Under the pieces are notes generated by a model. It did no database searches, was not told where the DNA came from, and worked only from the letters and a program-made list of their open reading frames with translations. A stretch of 64,000 nucleotides of DNA from Chitinophaga sancti (lineage in GTDB: Bacteria > Bacteroidota > Bacteroidia > Chitinophagales > Chitinophagaceae): contig NZ_CP139972.1 of NCBI RefSeq assembly GCF_034424315.1, positions 1,364,001 to 1,428,000 on the forward strand. The letters run 5' to 3'. Both the position numbers and the translations under genes were made by a program. This document shows positions 8,820-17,994 of this stretch, piece by piece. The number at the start of each line of letters is the position of its first letter. Within the stretch, counting starts at the first letter, position 1.

Positions 8820-9359
8820 ATGAAAAAACTACTCGTCATTTCGTTCGTACTGGCATCTGCACATTCATCCGGACAATCATTCGTACAGGGTATTGTAAGC
8901 CGGCTGAGTGTTGGGGTGAAAGCCGGTGCTAACTACAGTGATTATGTACATGCAGATTTTAAAACGGATCCATTGATTGGATTTCATGCAGGGGGAATTG
9001 TCAATTTCAGATGTACGCAGCAGTTATCTGTACAGGAGGAGTTCCTGTTTTCTTCCCAGGGAGCGAAGATAGCAGATGTAGATAGAAAAGTGTATTACCT
9101 CACTGTGCCGATCCTGTTAAAATACCGTACAAACCTTGGCTTGTATTTTGAGGCAGGTGGACAGACGGGTATGCGCCTGCACGAAGATGTGGAAGGGCTG
9201 GCTAAGCAACTGGATTTTGGCGCGGCAGCGGGCCTTGGGTATCAAAGTAAGATGGGATTGGGTTTTGGTGTGAGGTATGTAGCCGGTGTGTCAAAGGCAG
9301 GGATGAGTGGTGATTTTAGAAGTGGCGTGGCACAGGGAAGTGTGTTTTATATTTTTTAG
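8820..9359 (+). CDS. Outer-membrane beta-barrel protein (porin-family, OMP_b-brl type)
   Basis: 179 residues from the ATG at 8820 (MKKLLVISFVLASAHSSGQS, a clear signal peptide). The longer frame from 8664 adds sequence that precedes this signal and is rejected. The mature protein shows GVKAGANYSDY, alternating hydrophobic strands and ends in aromatic SVFYIF, as in small eight-stranded Bacteroidota barrels. It is divergent from the histidine kinase at 8646, so the LytTR system may control it. No specific substrate can be assigned. Confidence 0.85.
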   Translation: MKKLLVISFVLASAHSSGQSFVQGIVSRLSVGVKAGANYSDYVHADFKTDPLIGFHAGGIVNFRCTQQLSVQEEFLFSSQGAKIADVDRKVYYLTVPILLKYRTNLGLYFEAGGQTGMRLHEDVEGLAKQLDFGAAAGLGYQSKMGLGFGVRYVAGVSKAGMSGDFRSGVAQGSVFYIF

Positions 9360-9472
9360 GGGCGCAAATCTGCCCAGGGGAGGGTCTTAAGGTATTGTTG
9401 CCAGTTCGCTGTCTCATCAAATTGGTGATCTAGGTCACACTTATTTAGGTCCTAAGGGGTGAATTTTGCAGT

Positions 9473-10207
9473 ATGAAAATGAAATTATTATTGGCTGCGC
9501 TGTTATTCATGAGCAGCGGACTTTTAAAAGCACAGAAGATGAAAATTTTATTTGTAGTGTCCAGTCATGCAACCAAGGGTAGCACTGGCGAGAAAACGGG
9601 GTATTTTTTAGGGGAAGTATCGCATCCATGGAAGGTACTGACTGACGCGGGATATGAAATTGATTTTGTGAGTCCGAAAGGCGGCAATCCACCGGTGGAC
9701 GGGTTTGACCTGAACGATCCGGTGAATAAGGAATTCTGGGAGAATCCTCAATACCAGCAGAAGATTTCCCATACCATGACACCTTCCGAAGTAAATCCAA
9801 AGCAGTATGTGGCGATTTACTATGCAGGCGGACACGGCGCAATGTGGGATTTGCCGGAGAATAAAGAACTGGCGGCGATTGCAGCAAAGATCTATGAGGC
9901 AAAGGGTATAGTGGCGGCAGATTGTCACGGGCCGGCGGGATTGATGAATGTTAAGCTGAGTGATGGGAAGTACCTGATAGCCGGGAAAAAGGTGAATGGA
10001 TTTTCAAATGAGGAGGAAGAGATTGTGAAACTGACGAAAGTGGTGCCTTTCCTGTTGGAGGATGAATTGAAGAAGAGAGGTGGGATTTATGAGAAGTCAG
10101 GTCCATGGCAGCAGCATGTGACGGTGGATCAGCGCCTGATTACAGGGCAGAACCCGCAGTCAGCGAAGGAAGTTGGGGAAGCGATTAAGGAGGCGTTGAA
10201 GAAATAG
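9473..10207 (+). CDS. Secreted DJ-1/PfpI-superfamily protein (Hsp31-like)
   Basis: 244 residues with a signal peptide (MKMKLLLAALLFMSSGLLKAQ). Class I glutamine-amidotransferase-like fold: ILFVVSSHA, VSHPWKVLTDAGYEIDFVSP, YYAGGHGAMWD, and the nucleophile elbow AADCHGPAGL containing the Cys with adjacent His. This layout is that of Hsp31/YhbO-like chaperone-glyoxalases. The signal peptide places it in the periplasm or outside. It stands alone between a barrel gene and a Crp regulator. Glyoxalase, deglycase or chaperone activity cannot be distinguished from sequence. Confidence 0.88.
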   Translation: MKMKLLLAALLFMSSGLLKAQKMKILFVVSSHATKGSTGEKTGYFLGEVSHPWKVLTDAGYEIDFVSPKGGNPPVDGFDLNDPVNKEFWENPQYQQKISHTMTPSEVNPKQYVAIYYAGGHGAMWDLPENKELAAIAAKIYEAKGIVAADCHGPAGLMNVKLSDGKYLIAGKKVNGFSNEEEEIVKLTKVVPFLLEDELKKRGGIYEKSGPWQQHVTVDQRLITGQNPQSAKEVGEAIKEALKK

Positions 10208-10448
10208 GTTTGGGGGATAAGGTATTTATATTTCAGGCGAATTTATAGCGCGCGCAATGGACAAGCTGAAGGAAGGAAGTGATAAAAGTGCGGATGAGGA
10301 AATAGGTTTGGATGCTATGCCGGGGAACGAAGTATTCCCATTCCCCACAAATTTATAAATAGAACAGCGGACCACCTGGTTAAAGGAAACACCCACTAAC
10401 CTGAATAATGAGATAAAAGAGGCATATTTCTTTTTGTACTTTTACAAA

Positions 10449-11024
10449 ATGGAATATGCCTCTGTTTTACGCCAGCACATCGAAGAACTGGTTACCCTCT
10501 CTGATGATGCATTTGAGATCGTGCTCAATGCCTTTGTACCCGTTTCCCTTTCCAAAAAGGAATACCTCATCAAAGTAGGGCAAAAAGTTGGCGCGGAATA
10601 TTTCGTCGTCCGGGGTTGTCTGAAAACAGCCGCCTATGACGATGCAGGCAAAGAACATATCATACAATTTGCGATGGAGAACTGGTGGGTATCTGACTAC
10701 CCTGCCTATGCAAAACACGGCAATGCAGAAATGGATGTACAGGCGCTGGAAGATTGTTTTGTATTATCGCTTAGCATGGAAGCCCGTGCTGCCCTGGCCC
10801 GCCAGGTACCTGAGATGCTGACCTTTTATGAAAGAAAAGCCCTAAGTGGCTACGTGGCCACCCAGAAAAGAGTCCTTTCCTTACTCAGGAATTCTGCCAA
10901 AGAGAAATATGAATTGTTGTTGGACCAATACCCGCAATTGTTTCAGCGGGTACCGAAAAAGATGATCGCACATTACCTGGGGGTATCAAGAGAAACCCTT
11001 AGCCGTTTACATAAATACGACTGA
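10449..11024 (+). CDS. Crp/Fnr-family transcriptional regulator
   Basis: 191 residues from the ATG at 10449 (MEYASVLRQ). Residues about 15-120 form a cyclic-nucleotide-binding-like beta barrel (KKEYLIKVGQKVGAEYFVVRG). The C-terminal part has YPQLFQRVPKKMIAHYLGVSRETLSRL, the shortened helix-turn-helix typical of the Bacteroidota Crp group. Residues that grip cAMP are not obviously conserved, so the ligand is unknown. The gene is convergent with bioA and the two reading frames overlap by 26 bp. Confidence 0.9.
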   Translation: MEYASVLRQHIEELVTLSDDAFEIVLNAFVPVSLSKKEYLIKVGQKVGAEYFVVRGCLKTAAYDDAGKEHIIQFAMENWWVSDYPAYAKHGNAEMDVQALEDCFVLSLSMEARAALARQVPEMLTFYERKALSGYVATQKRVLSLLRNSAKEKYELLLDQYPQLFQRVPKKMIAHYLGVSRETLSRLHKYD

Positions 11025-12261
11025 TCCATTCCTTCATTACCCCGATTAAAAACAATAATTCCTCATCAGTAATAATATAAGCGGGCATCACATACATTAC
11101 CTTGCCGATAGGTCGCAGCCAGGCATTGTTAGCAATAGCGAAGTCTCTAAATCCTGCCATCATGCTGTCATCCTTCAACTCGATCGCACCGATGGCTCCT
11201 ACAATCCTTTTGTCAGCGATCGCAGGAGAACTTATTTTATCAAATTCAGTCTGGATAAGGGCATTAATTGCCGCAATGCGATCCAGGTAATGATCTCGTT
11301 CTATTATCTCAATACTTTTTAAAGCTACTGTAGTAGCCAGTGGATTGCCCATGAATGTAGGACCGTGCATGAGGGCCTTTTCATATGATTCTCCTAGGAA
11401 ACTATTGAAGATACGGGTGGTTGCCAGGGTAGCCGCATGCCCCATATACCCTGCTGTAAGGGCCTTTCCAATAATCATGATATCTGGTGTGATCCCCGCA
11501 TGTTCCGCAGCGAATAGTTTACCCGTACGGCCAAAACCGGTGGCTACTTCATCAAATACCAACAGTACATCGTATTGATCACACAGTTCTCTTGCTGCTT
11601 TTAAATATAGAGGTGAATAGATGCGGAAACCACCGGCACACTGTACAATAGGTTCAAGAATGAAACAGGCAATTTCAGTGGCATGTGCTTTTAACAAGCC
11701 TTCTAAAGCATCTATATCTTTTTGTAAAGTTGCAGTGTCTGCATGGAAACCACCCGCAGGTGTATCCAAAAAGAAACCACGGTGCAATACATCTGCAAAG
11801 GCACTGGAGAAATCGGAATCATCTCCTACTTCCATGGCTTTGAATGTATCACCATGATAGCCGTTTTTTAATGAGATGATTGAGTGCTTGCCGGTATGGC
11901 CGGTATTTTTCCAATATTGCAGGGCCATCTTGAGGGCCACTTCCACCCCTACGGATCCGCTGTCCGAATAGAATACGTGATTCAGACCAGCTGGTGCAAC
12001 CGCTACCAGTTTATCGGCCAGGGCCAGTGCAGGAGGATGAGATAAGCCACCCAGCATGACATGGGAGAAATGATTGATCTGGTCAATGAGTGCGTGATTG
12101 ATATCTGGATGATTATAACCATGGATCACCGCCCACCAGGAAGATATGCCATCAATGAGAATCCGGCCATCTTCCAGGATCATCTGCGTGCCATTGCCGG
12201 CTACCATGACGGGTACCTGCCCGAGGTCTCTCATCTGTTTGTACGGATACCATAATTTCAT
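10999..12261 (-). CDS. bioA: Adenosylmethionine-8-amino-7-oxononanoate aminotransferase (biotin synthesis)
   Basis: 420 residues, class III PLP-dependent aminotransferase. BioA hallmarks: N-terminal LWYPYKQM, DGISSWWAVIHGYNHP, HVMLGGLSH, YSDSGSVGVEVALKMA, and NGYHGDTFKAMEVGDD. The PLP Asp lies in LLVFDEVATGFGRTG, the Schiff-base Lys in IIGKALTAGYM, and PTFMGNPLA closes the site. It converts KAPA to DAPA using S-adenosylmethionine as amino donor, in the cytoplasm. No other bio gene is in the window, so biotin genes are scattered or partly outside. Its 3' end overlaps the convergent Crp-type gene. Confidence 0.93.
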   Translation of the reverse strand: MKLWYPYKQMRDLGQVPVMVAGNGTQMILEDGRILIDGISSWWAVIHGYNHPDINHALIDQINHFSHVMLGGLSHPPALALADKLVAVAPAGLNHVFYSDSGSVGVEVALKMALQYWKNTGHTGKHSIISLKNGYHGDTFKAMEVGDDSDFSSAFADVLHRGFFLDTPAGGFHADTATLQKDIDALEGLLKAHATEIACFILEPIVQCAGGFRIYSPLYLKAARELCDQYDVLLVFDEVATGFGRTGKLFAAEHAGITPDIMIIGKALTAGYMGHAATLATTRIFNSFLGESYEKALMHGPTFMGNPLATTVALKSIEIIERDHYLDRIAAINALIQTEFDKISSPAIADKRIVGAIGAIELKDDSMMAGFRDFAIANNAWLRPIGKVMYVMPAYIITDEELLFLIGVMKEWISRIYVNG

Positions 12262-12442
12262 GGTGGCAAATGTAATGTATTAAAAAGATACGGGTTAGAC
12301 AGCGTTGGTTAATATTGCGTTACAAAATGTAAGGCTTCCTTTCCTGCAGACCTTGAGCCAAACTCATTGCCCAAATATTCCCCTGATAGCACCCAAACAA
12401 CATAAACACTTTATCCAATAAAAAAACAACCCCTGCTGAAAG

Positions 12443-12472
12443 AAAAAAGAGCCTGGTATGACTACCGGGCTC
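12443..12472 (-). terminator. Intrinsic terminator of the RND efflux operon
   Basis: On the minus strand a 10-bp stem (GAGCCCGGTA / TACCAGGCTC, one G-U pair) with loop GTCA is followed directly by six T. It lies 40 bp past the stop codon of the last gene of the run, at 12513. Confidence 0.85.
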
Positions 12473-12512
12473 ATTGCTTAAACCTACAACTGCGTTACAC
12501 ATTTTGTAACTA

Positions 12513-13772
12513 TCAAAAAGGTATTACTGATAAATTCAAATTGATAAATGGTGTCGTATCCACTTTCCCATCAAAGAAATAATGATTCGACTTCTCCCAT
12601 CTCCCATACTGCCTGTACATCACCGGCGTCCACAAGCCCGCACTCACGCCTAACAACAACAACTTATTCAGCTTATAATCTACCGCAGGCCCGGTTTTCA
12701 GATCCAATGAACTGAAGTTCGCATTCCTCGGCACATTCGGAGAGGTGAAATTGAAGAAAGATACAGATGACACCATCGTTGTTCCGAAACTGGCCCACAG
12801 ATGATTATTCACCGTCTTCCGCAATGTAAGTTGCTGGGGCATGGTGATATTCAGATCAAAGCCATTTTTTAACTGTCGCTGGTACACCATCAATGGAATG
12901 ACCGGCATACTTGATGTCGGGTCTATGATTACCTGTGCACCCAGCATAAATGTGGTCTGTTCCGTTTTTTTCAGCAGGAACATGCCATTGCCCATCACAG
13001 CATATTTATTAATAACGCCACCATCACCCGTGAGCAATACCAGGCTGGCCGAAGAAACGAACACCCGCCCGAACAGGGAATCTACCCTGCGGTAGGCCGT
13101 TGTCAGACCAATTGTATTCCTGGAAAGTGAGGGGTCTTTGATATCCACTCCTTTAACATCGGACAACTGGTAATTCGTACGCGCATAGTAGATAGAAGCA
13201 GTAACCATTCCCTGCCTAGCCCAGTTTTTGACCGGCAAATTGAGGAATACTTCTGTACGACGCTGTGCGAAATTTCCACTCAATAATTCACGCCCTTTGA
13301 AATTGCCTTCCAGCTGGCCCCTGCTGATGAAAGTTGTGGAAATCATAGCAGGTCGCAGGTTCGGATTCTTCAATAGCGCATCTACGATCATGGCCTTTTT
13401 GATGGAATCAACCCTGCGGAATTTTGCAAGTGAATCAGCCATGCGGGCTTTCATAGAGAGATCGCCTATATGGGGGTTCGGGAGCGAATCAATCACACGT
13501 CCACCTGCCGCAGAATCTGTCATCCTACCCACTGCAAGTACTTCACCTACGCTTCCAGGTTTCACACCCACACCACCCTTTCCATCCGCAGAATCTGTCA
13601 TCCTACCCACCGCAGGTACTTCACCTACGCTTCCCTGTTTCACACCCACCGAATCCACCCCTCTCTCCCTCACAAACGCCTCCGCCAACCGCGCCCTCGC
13701 AGCCGCCCCCTGTCCATTCGACACCAGCGGCAAAATAAACAGAAATATTACACTACTAGCTATGCACTTCAT
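12513..13772 (-). CDS. Unrecognised outer-membrane-like protein with N-terminal Ser/Asp-rich repeats
   Basis: 419 residues. Signal peptide (MKCIASSVIFLFILPLVSNGQG), then a low-complexity N-terminal region with two 26-residue repeats (core GSVGEV, AVGRMTDSA) and further VDS/ADS motifs to about residue 140. The rest alternates polar and hydrophobic residues like a beta-barrel and ends LNLSVIPF. I do not recognise the family. The start overlaps the stop of the RND pump gene by 17 bp, so it is the fourth gene of the efflux operon and may be a surface accessory of that system. Function is unknown. Confidence 0.75.
   Translation of the reverse strand: MKCIASSVIFLFILPLVSNGQGAAARARLAEAFVRERGVDSVGVKQGSVGEVPAVGRMTDSADGKGGVGVKPGSVGEVLAVGRMTDSAAGGRVIDSLPNPHIGDLSMKARMADSLAKFRRVDSIKKAMIVDALLKNPNLRPAMISTTFISRGQLEGNFKGRELLSGNFAQRRTEVFLNLPVKNWARQGMVTASIYYARTNYQLSDVKGVDIKDPSLSRNTIGLTTAYRRVDSLFGRVFVSSASLVLLTGDGGVINKYAVMGNGMFLLKKTEQTTFMLGAQVIIDPTSSMPVIPLMVYQRQLKNGFDLNITMPQQLTLRKTVNNHLWASFGTTMVSSVSFFNFTSPNVPRNANFSSLDLKTGPAVDYKLNKLLLLGVSAGLWTPVMYRQYGRWEKSNHYFFDGKVDTTPFINLNLSVIPF
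13509..13664 (-). repeat. Two in-frame 78-bp coding repeats
   Basis: The run CGCAGAATCTGTCATCCTAC recurs at 13509 and 13587 with almost all of the intervening 78 bp conserved. It encodes 26 residues per copy inside the protein at 12513-13772. Confidence 0.85.
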
Positions 13773-16700
13773 GGTATGCGGGTTGCTTTTTCTTTTGTAA
13801 TCTCATCTTCAGTTTATCAATTATCAGGTACATCGCCGGCACCACAAATAATGTCAGGATCATTGAACTCGTCAATCCACCAATGATCACCCACGCCATC
13901 CCATTCTTGACCTCAGAACCCGCTCCCCTGGCCATTGCAATTGGCAACATCCCCAATATCATCGCCAGTGTCGTCATCAATATCGGGCGTAAACGCTCCT
14001 CTCCCGCTTCCACCAGCGCATCTTCTACTTTCGTGCCCTTCTCTTTCAAATGATTCGTAAAGTCCACTATCAGGATTGCATTCTTCGACACCAAACCTAA
14101 CAACATGATCACTCCAATGATTGAAAAGATATTCAATGTCTCCATACTCAGCGCCAGTGCCAGCAAAGCACCAATCAATGCCACCGGGATGGAGAACAAT
14201 ACCACAAACGGATAGATCACACTTTCATACAGCGCCACCATGATCAGGTACACTAAGAGGATCGCCGTAATTAACGCCAGCCCCAGGCTACCAAAGGCAT
14301 CTCCCTGGTTCTTTACATCACCAAGGTATTCTATAGATACCCCTTCCGGCAATTTTACACCAGCCACTTTTTCTTTGATCTCTGTCGCCACCGTACCCGT
14401 AGGCCTGCCAGCCACATTCGCATTGACAGTGATGGAATTGAGGCGATCGCTGCGTTCCAGCACACTTTCACCAGTACCTTCTCTTACTTCGGCAAACTGG
14501 CTCAATACAAAACTCTGCCCATCATTATTCGTGAAAGAAAGGTTTCTTACATTACTGATATCAGACCTGTTAAACTTATCAAAGCTCACGAGGATATTAT
14601 ATTCATTGCCGGATTGCTTGAACTTGCTCTTGTCATTTCCACTGAACGCATTCTGCAATGCACCACCTACCTGGCTGGCATTCAATCCCAGCAATGTCAT
14701 CTTCTCCCTGTCCAGTTTCACTTCTACCTGTGGCTTCGGGTCTTTGACTGACAACTGCACAAACTGTGTACCCGGCACCGTAGCTACGATCTTCATATAT
14801 TGCTCCGCCACACTACGCACGTCTTTCAGGTTCACCCCCTTCACTGCTATCTGGATAGGCGCTGCACTGGCATTACCTGTGATGGAAGTCGGAGATGCCG
14901 TTATTTTCGCACCCGGCACACTGGCTGTCAGCTCCCGCTGCATCATGATCCCGAACTCCTCTGCCGTCATCGTTCTTTTCTTCGCGTCTACCAGTGTTAC
15001 CGTCAGCTCCGCCCTGTTACTATTGTTCCCGGTACCCGCTACACCACCGGTCAGGAAACCGATGCTGGAAAATACCTTGTCCACTTCCGGCCTCGCCAGT
15101 ACCTGTTTCTCTACCTGCCGGGTGAGCATATTCGTTTGGTAAATAGACGCATCCGGTGAAAGCTCCAGGTTGATCATCAGCTCTCCCTGGTCTCCTGAAG
15201 GAATGAAAGCAGCACCCACAAAGCCTTTGACAACCAGCATGATCGATCCAATGATGAGTATGATCACACCAGACAAGAGATAACGTTTTTTATGCAGGGA
15301 AACCCTTAATAACTTACCATAGTTCACTTTCACCACGTCAATGATATGCTCGAAACCCAGGTTCACCCGGCCCCACCAGGTATCTTTGGTCAGGTGTTCG
15401 AGTCTTCCGAAACGGCTCGCTAACATAGGCGTTACCGTGAATGATACAAACAAACTCATTAACGTAGAGATCACCACCACCAGGGAGAATTCTCTCAGGA
15501 TCATTCCAATAATGCCCCCTGACAAAGCCAGTGGCAGGAACACCACCACATCCACCAGTGTGATCGCCATCGCCGTAAAGCCTATTTCATTACGACCATC
15601 CAGGGCCGCCTGCTTCCGGTCTGTTCCTGCCTCCAGGTGCCGGTAGATATTTTCCAGTACTACGATGGAGTCATCCACCAGGATCCCTACTACCAGCGAG
15701 AGCGCCATCAGCGTCATCAGGTTCAGCGAGAAACCCATCACATACATGGCAATGAAGGTAGGGATCATGGAAGAAGGCAAAGCCACCATCACAAACATAG
15801 AACTACGGAAGCTATGAAGGAATGCCAGCATCACGATGCCAACAATGATCACCGCCAATACCAGGTCTTCCATTACCGCATCCGCAGAGCGCAGGGTGTA
15901 GGTGGACTGATCAGAAGAAATGGTGAACTTTACTTTGCTGTCCTGATATTGCTTCTCAAGGGTAGCAAATGCTTTCTTTACATCACGACTTACATTCACA
16001 GCATTCGCATCAGATTGCTTTACGATCTGGATACCGATAGAAGGTAGTCCATTGATGTGGTTGATTGCTGTTGCTTTCGCTGTCGCATCTACGACCTCTG
16101 CTACATCTTTTAAATATACACTGCCACCACCAGGACGCTGTACTACGATCAGGTCACGGATCTGCGCTACCGAGGTCACGTTCGCATCGTACTGGATCGT
16201 TACCTGCTGGTTCTGCGTTTCAATACTACCCGCAGGGAATGACTGGTTCGCATAGTTCACCGCATCTGTTACCTGGTTGATAGTTATCCCATAGGCGTTC
16301 AGTTTATGCTGGTCTACGTTCACCTGGATCTCACGTTCATCGCCACCAATGATGTTCACCTGTCCTACACCGGATACGTTTTGTAAAATAGGACGCAGTT
16401 GTTTATCTACTAAGTCATACAGCGCACGGGGTGCGAGTGTCGATGTGACACCAGCTTTCACCACCGGCGCTTCCTCCAGGTTTACTTTATTCACCAATGG
16501 CTTGTCGATATCCTTTGGCAGGTCGTTCTGTGCCTGATCTGCCTTACGCTGGATATCGGCTTCTGCCTCGTCGATATTCGTACCGCTTTTGAAAGCGATC
16601 ACTACCTGTGAAACGCCTTCCTGCGATTTGGACGTGATCTTATCCAATCCTTCTACTGATGCAAATTTATCTTCCAGTTTCTTCGTCACGGATGATTCCA

Positions 16701-16875
16701 CTTCCGAAGCGGAGGCTCCTGCATAGACTGTGCTCACTGTTACAGTCGGCACTTCCATCTTTGGCAGCAGGTTATAGTTCAGGCTATGATAACATTCCAG
16801 TCCGAAAAGTATCAGCACCGTAAATATTACAAGTATTAATAGAGGCCGTTTTACGGCAATTTCTGCTATTGACAT
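13756..16875 (-). CDS. RND-family multidrug efflux pump, inner-membrane subunit (AcrB/HAE1-like)
   Basis: 1039 residues, full length for the family. Visible features: N-terminal helix RPLLILVIFTVLILFG, pore-domain start YAGASASEVESSVTKKLED, transmembrane helix 4 with the proton-relay Asp pair in VVGILVDDSIVVLENIY, and the helix 10 Lys in LLGLVSKNAILIVDF. The duplicated six-helix halves are intact. It would use proton motive force to export drugs or lipophilic compounds through the TolC protein and adaptor encoded just upstream. 52 bp separate it from the adaptor gene. Confidence 0.95.
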   Translation of the reverse strand: MSIAEIAVKRPLLILVIFTVLILFGLECYHSLNYNLLPKMEVPTVTVSTVYAGASASEVESSVTKKLEDKFASVEGLDKITSKSQEGVSQVVIAFKSGTNIDEAEADIQRKADQAQNDLPKDIDKPLVNKVNLEEAPVVKAGVTSTLAPRALYDLVDKQLRPILQNVSGVGQVNIIGGDEREIQVNVDQHKLNAYGITINQVTDAVNYANQSFPAGSIETQNQQVTIQYDANVTSVAQIRDLIVVQRPGGGSVYLKDVAEVVDATAKATAINHINGLPSIGIQIVKQSDANAVNVSRDVKKAFATLEKQYQDSKVKFTISSDQSTYTLRSADAVMEDLVLAVIIVGIVMLAFLHSFRSSMFVMVALPSSMIPTFIAMYVMGFSLNLMTLMALSLVVGILVDDSIVVLENIYRHLEAGTDRKQAALDGRNEIGFTAMAITLVDVVVFLPLALSGGIIGMILREFSLVVVISTLMSLFVSFTVTPMLASRFGRLEHLTKDTWWGRVNLGFEHIIDVVKVNYGKLLRVSLHKKRYLLSGVIILIIGSIMLVVKGFVGAAFIPSGDQGELMINLELSPDASIYQTNMLTRQVEKQVLARPEVDKVFSSIGFLTGGVAGTGNNSNRAELTVTLVDAKKRTMTAEEFGIMMQRELTASVPGAKITASPTSITGNASAAPIQIAVKGVNLKDVRSVAEQYMKIVATVPGTQFVQLSVKDPKPQVEVKLDREKMTLLGLNASQVGGALQNAFSGNDKSKFKQSGNEYNILVSFDKFNRSDISNVRNLSFTNNDGQSFVLSQFAEVREGTGESVLERSDRLNSITVNANVAGRPTGTVATEIKEKVAGVKLPEGVSIEYLGDVKNQGDAFGSLGLALITAILLVYLIMVALYESVIYPFVVLFSIPVALIGALLALALSMETLNIFSIIGVIMLLGLVSKNAILIVDFTNHLKEKGTKVEDALVEAGEERLRPILMTTLAMILGMLPIAMARGAGSEVKNGMAWVIIGGLTSSMILTLFVVPAMYLIIDKLKMRLQKKKQPAYHEVHS

Positions 16876-16927
16876 GAAGCACTGTTTTTTCTGAAATCAG
16901 GTGTGAATGCCTTCTTTCATGAATGTA

Positions 16928-17986
16928 TTATTTTGACACACTAACAGGAGTACCATCTTTCAGGTTGATCTGACCGGAAGTAACCACGGTGTCACCTGCC
17001 TGCAAACCACCGATCACCTGCATCATCCCGCCCATTTCATTGCCGGTTTGAATGGCTTGCTGGCGTGCTACATTGTTCTTTACGATATACACAGCAGCAT
17101 TCTTCGCACTCTCTGTCAGGGCTTCTCTCGGGATCACGAGCAGTTGTTCCTGCGTTTTCTTTGAGAAGTCAGCATATACGAATGTACCGGAACGGAGAAT
17201 GGACTGCGTGGTATTGTCTGTCATGATCTCTACGAGGTAGTTGTGTGTCTGGTCGGCCTGCGGACTGATAAAACTAATCGTACCGGAGAACGCTTTGCCC
17301 GGGTATACATCCGTGGTGATCTTTACTTTCTGACCAGTAGCGACCTTGTATACTTCTGCTTCGGTAAGGTTCACCTGTACCTTTGCTTTGCTGAGATTCA
17401 CAATGGTAGCGATCTCAGTACCTCCATTTACAAATACGCCCTGCTCTACCGGCTTCGCGCTGATAATACCACTGGTAGGCGCTTTGATGGCGGCATCTGC
17501 CATTTTCTTACGTGCCTGGTCTACCTGGTTCAGGGCAGTCTGGTAATTGTTCTTTATTTCATTTACTTTCTCCTGTGTGGCAGCTTTGCCTTTCAGCAGT
17601 TCTGTGTATGTGTCGAGGTCATTGCGGAGTTTGGCAGCATCGGTTTCTGCTTTCTGCAGTTCCAGTTGTGCCTGGCGTGTATCCGTAATGGCGAGTACCT
17701 GTTCCTGCCTTACCTGGTCGCCCAGTTCAAAGCGCACGGAAGTGAGCGTACCAGCTGTCATGGCTACAGCCTTTGCCTCTTTGAAGGGTGCGATGTTACC
17801 TGTTTTTATGATGTTGATTTCCAGCAGCTGTTCTTTGGCGACTGCTACCTTTACCGGTATCTGTACCTGGGTCACAGGAGCTGGTTTGTTCTTCTCATCC
17901 AGCTTCTTCTTATTGACAGCCAGTTTGTAAACGATCAATCCGATGATCAGTATAACGACTAAACTTACGATGTACTTCGTTTTCAT
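16928..17986 (-). CDS. Periplasmic adaptor (membrane fusion protein) of the RND efflux pump
   Basis: 352 residues with an N-terminal membrane anchor (YIVSLVVILIIGLIVYKLAV), a lipoyl-like half site (GTLTSVRFELGDQVRQEQVLA), an alpha-helical hairpin (residues about 105-165), the second lipoyl half (IKAPTSGIISAKPVEQGVFV) and beta-barrel and membrane-proximal domains (GQKVKITTDVYPGKAF). It bridges the TolC channel and the RND pump. The upstream TolC gene ends only 8 bp before this start, and the pump follows, so all are cotranscribed. Confidence 0.93.
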   Translation of the reverse strand: MKTKYIVSLVVILIIGLIVYKLAVNKKKLDEKNKPAPVTQVQIPVKVAVAKEQLLEINIIKTGNIAPFKEAKAVAMTAGTLTSVRFELGDQVRQEQVLAITDTRQAQLELQKAETDAAKLRNDLDTYTELLKGKAATQEKVNEIKNNYQTALNQVDQARKKMADAAIKAPTSGIISAKPVEQGVFVNGGTEIATIVNLSKAKVQVNLTEAEVYKVATGQKVKITTDVYPGKAFSGTISFISPQADQTHNYLVEIMTDNTTQSILRSGTFVYADFSKKTQEQLLVIPREALTESAKNAAVYIVKNNVARQQAIQTGNEMGGMMQVIGGLQAGDTVVTSGQINLKDGTPVSVSK

Positions 17987-17994
17987 ATTACTAT

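Noticed and set aside
12320..12502. 60-codon minus-strand frame between bioA and the efflux operon
   Set aside because: Contains the operon terminator hairpin within it and has no support.
14240..15142. 300-codon plus-strand frame inside the RND pump gene
   Set aside because: Antisense shadow of a strongly conserved pump gene; the translation has no protein-like features.
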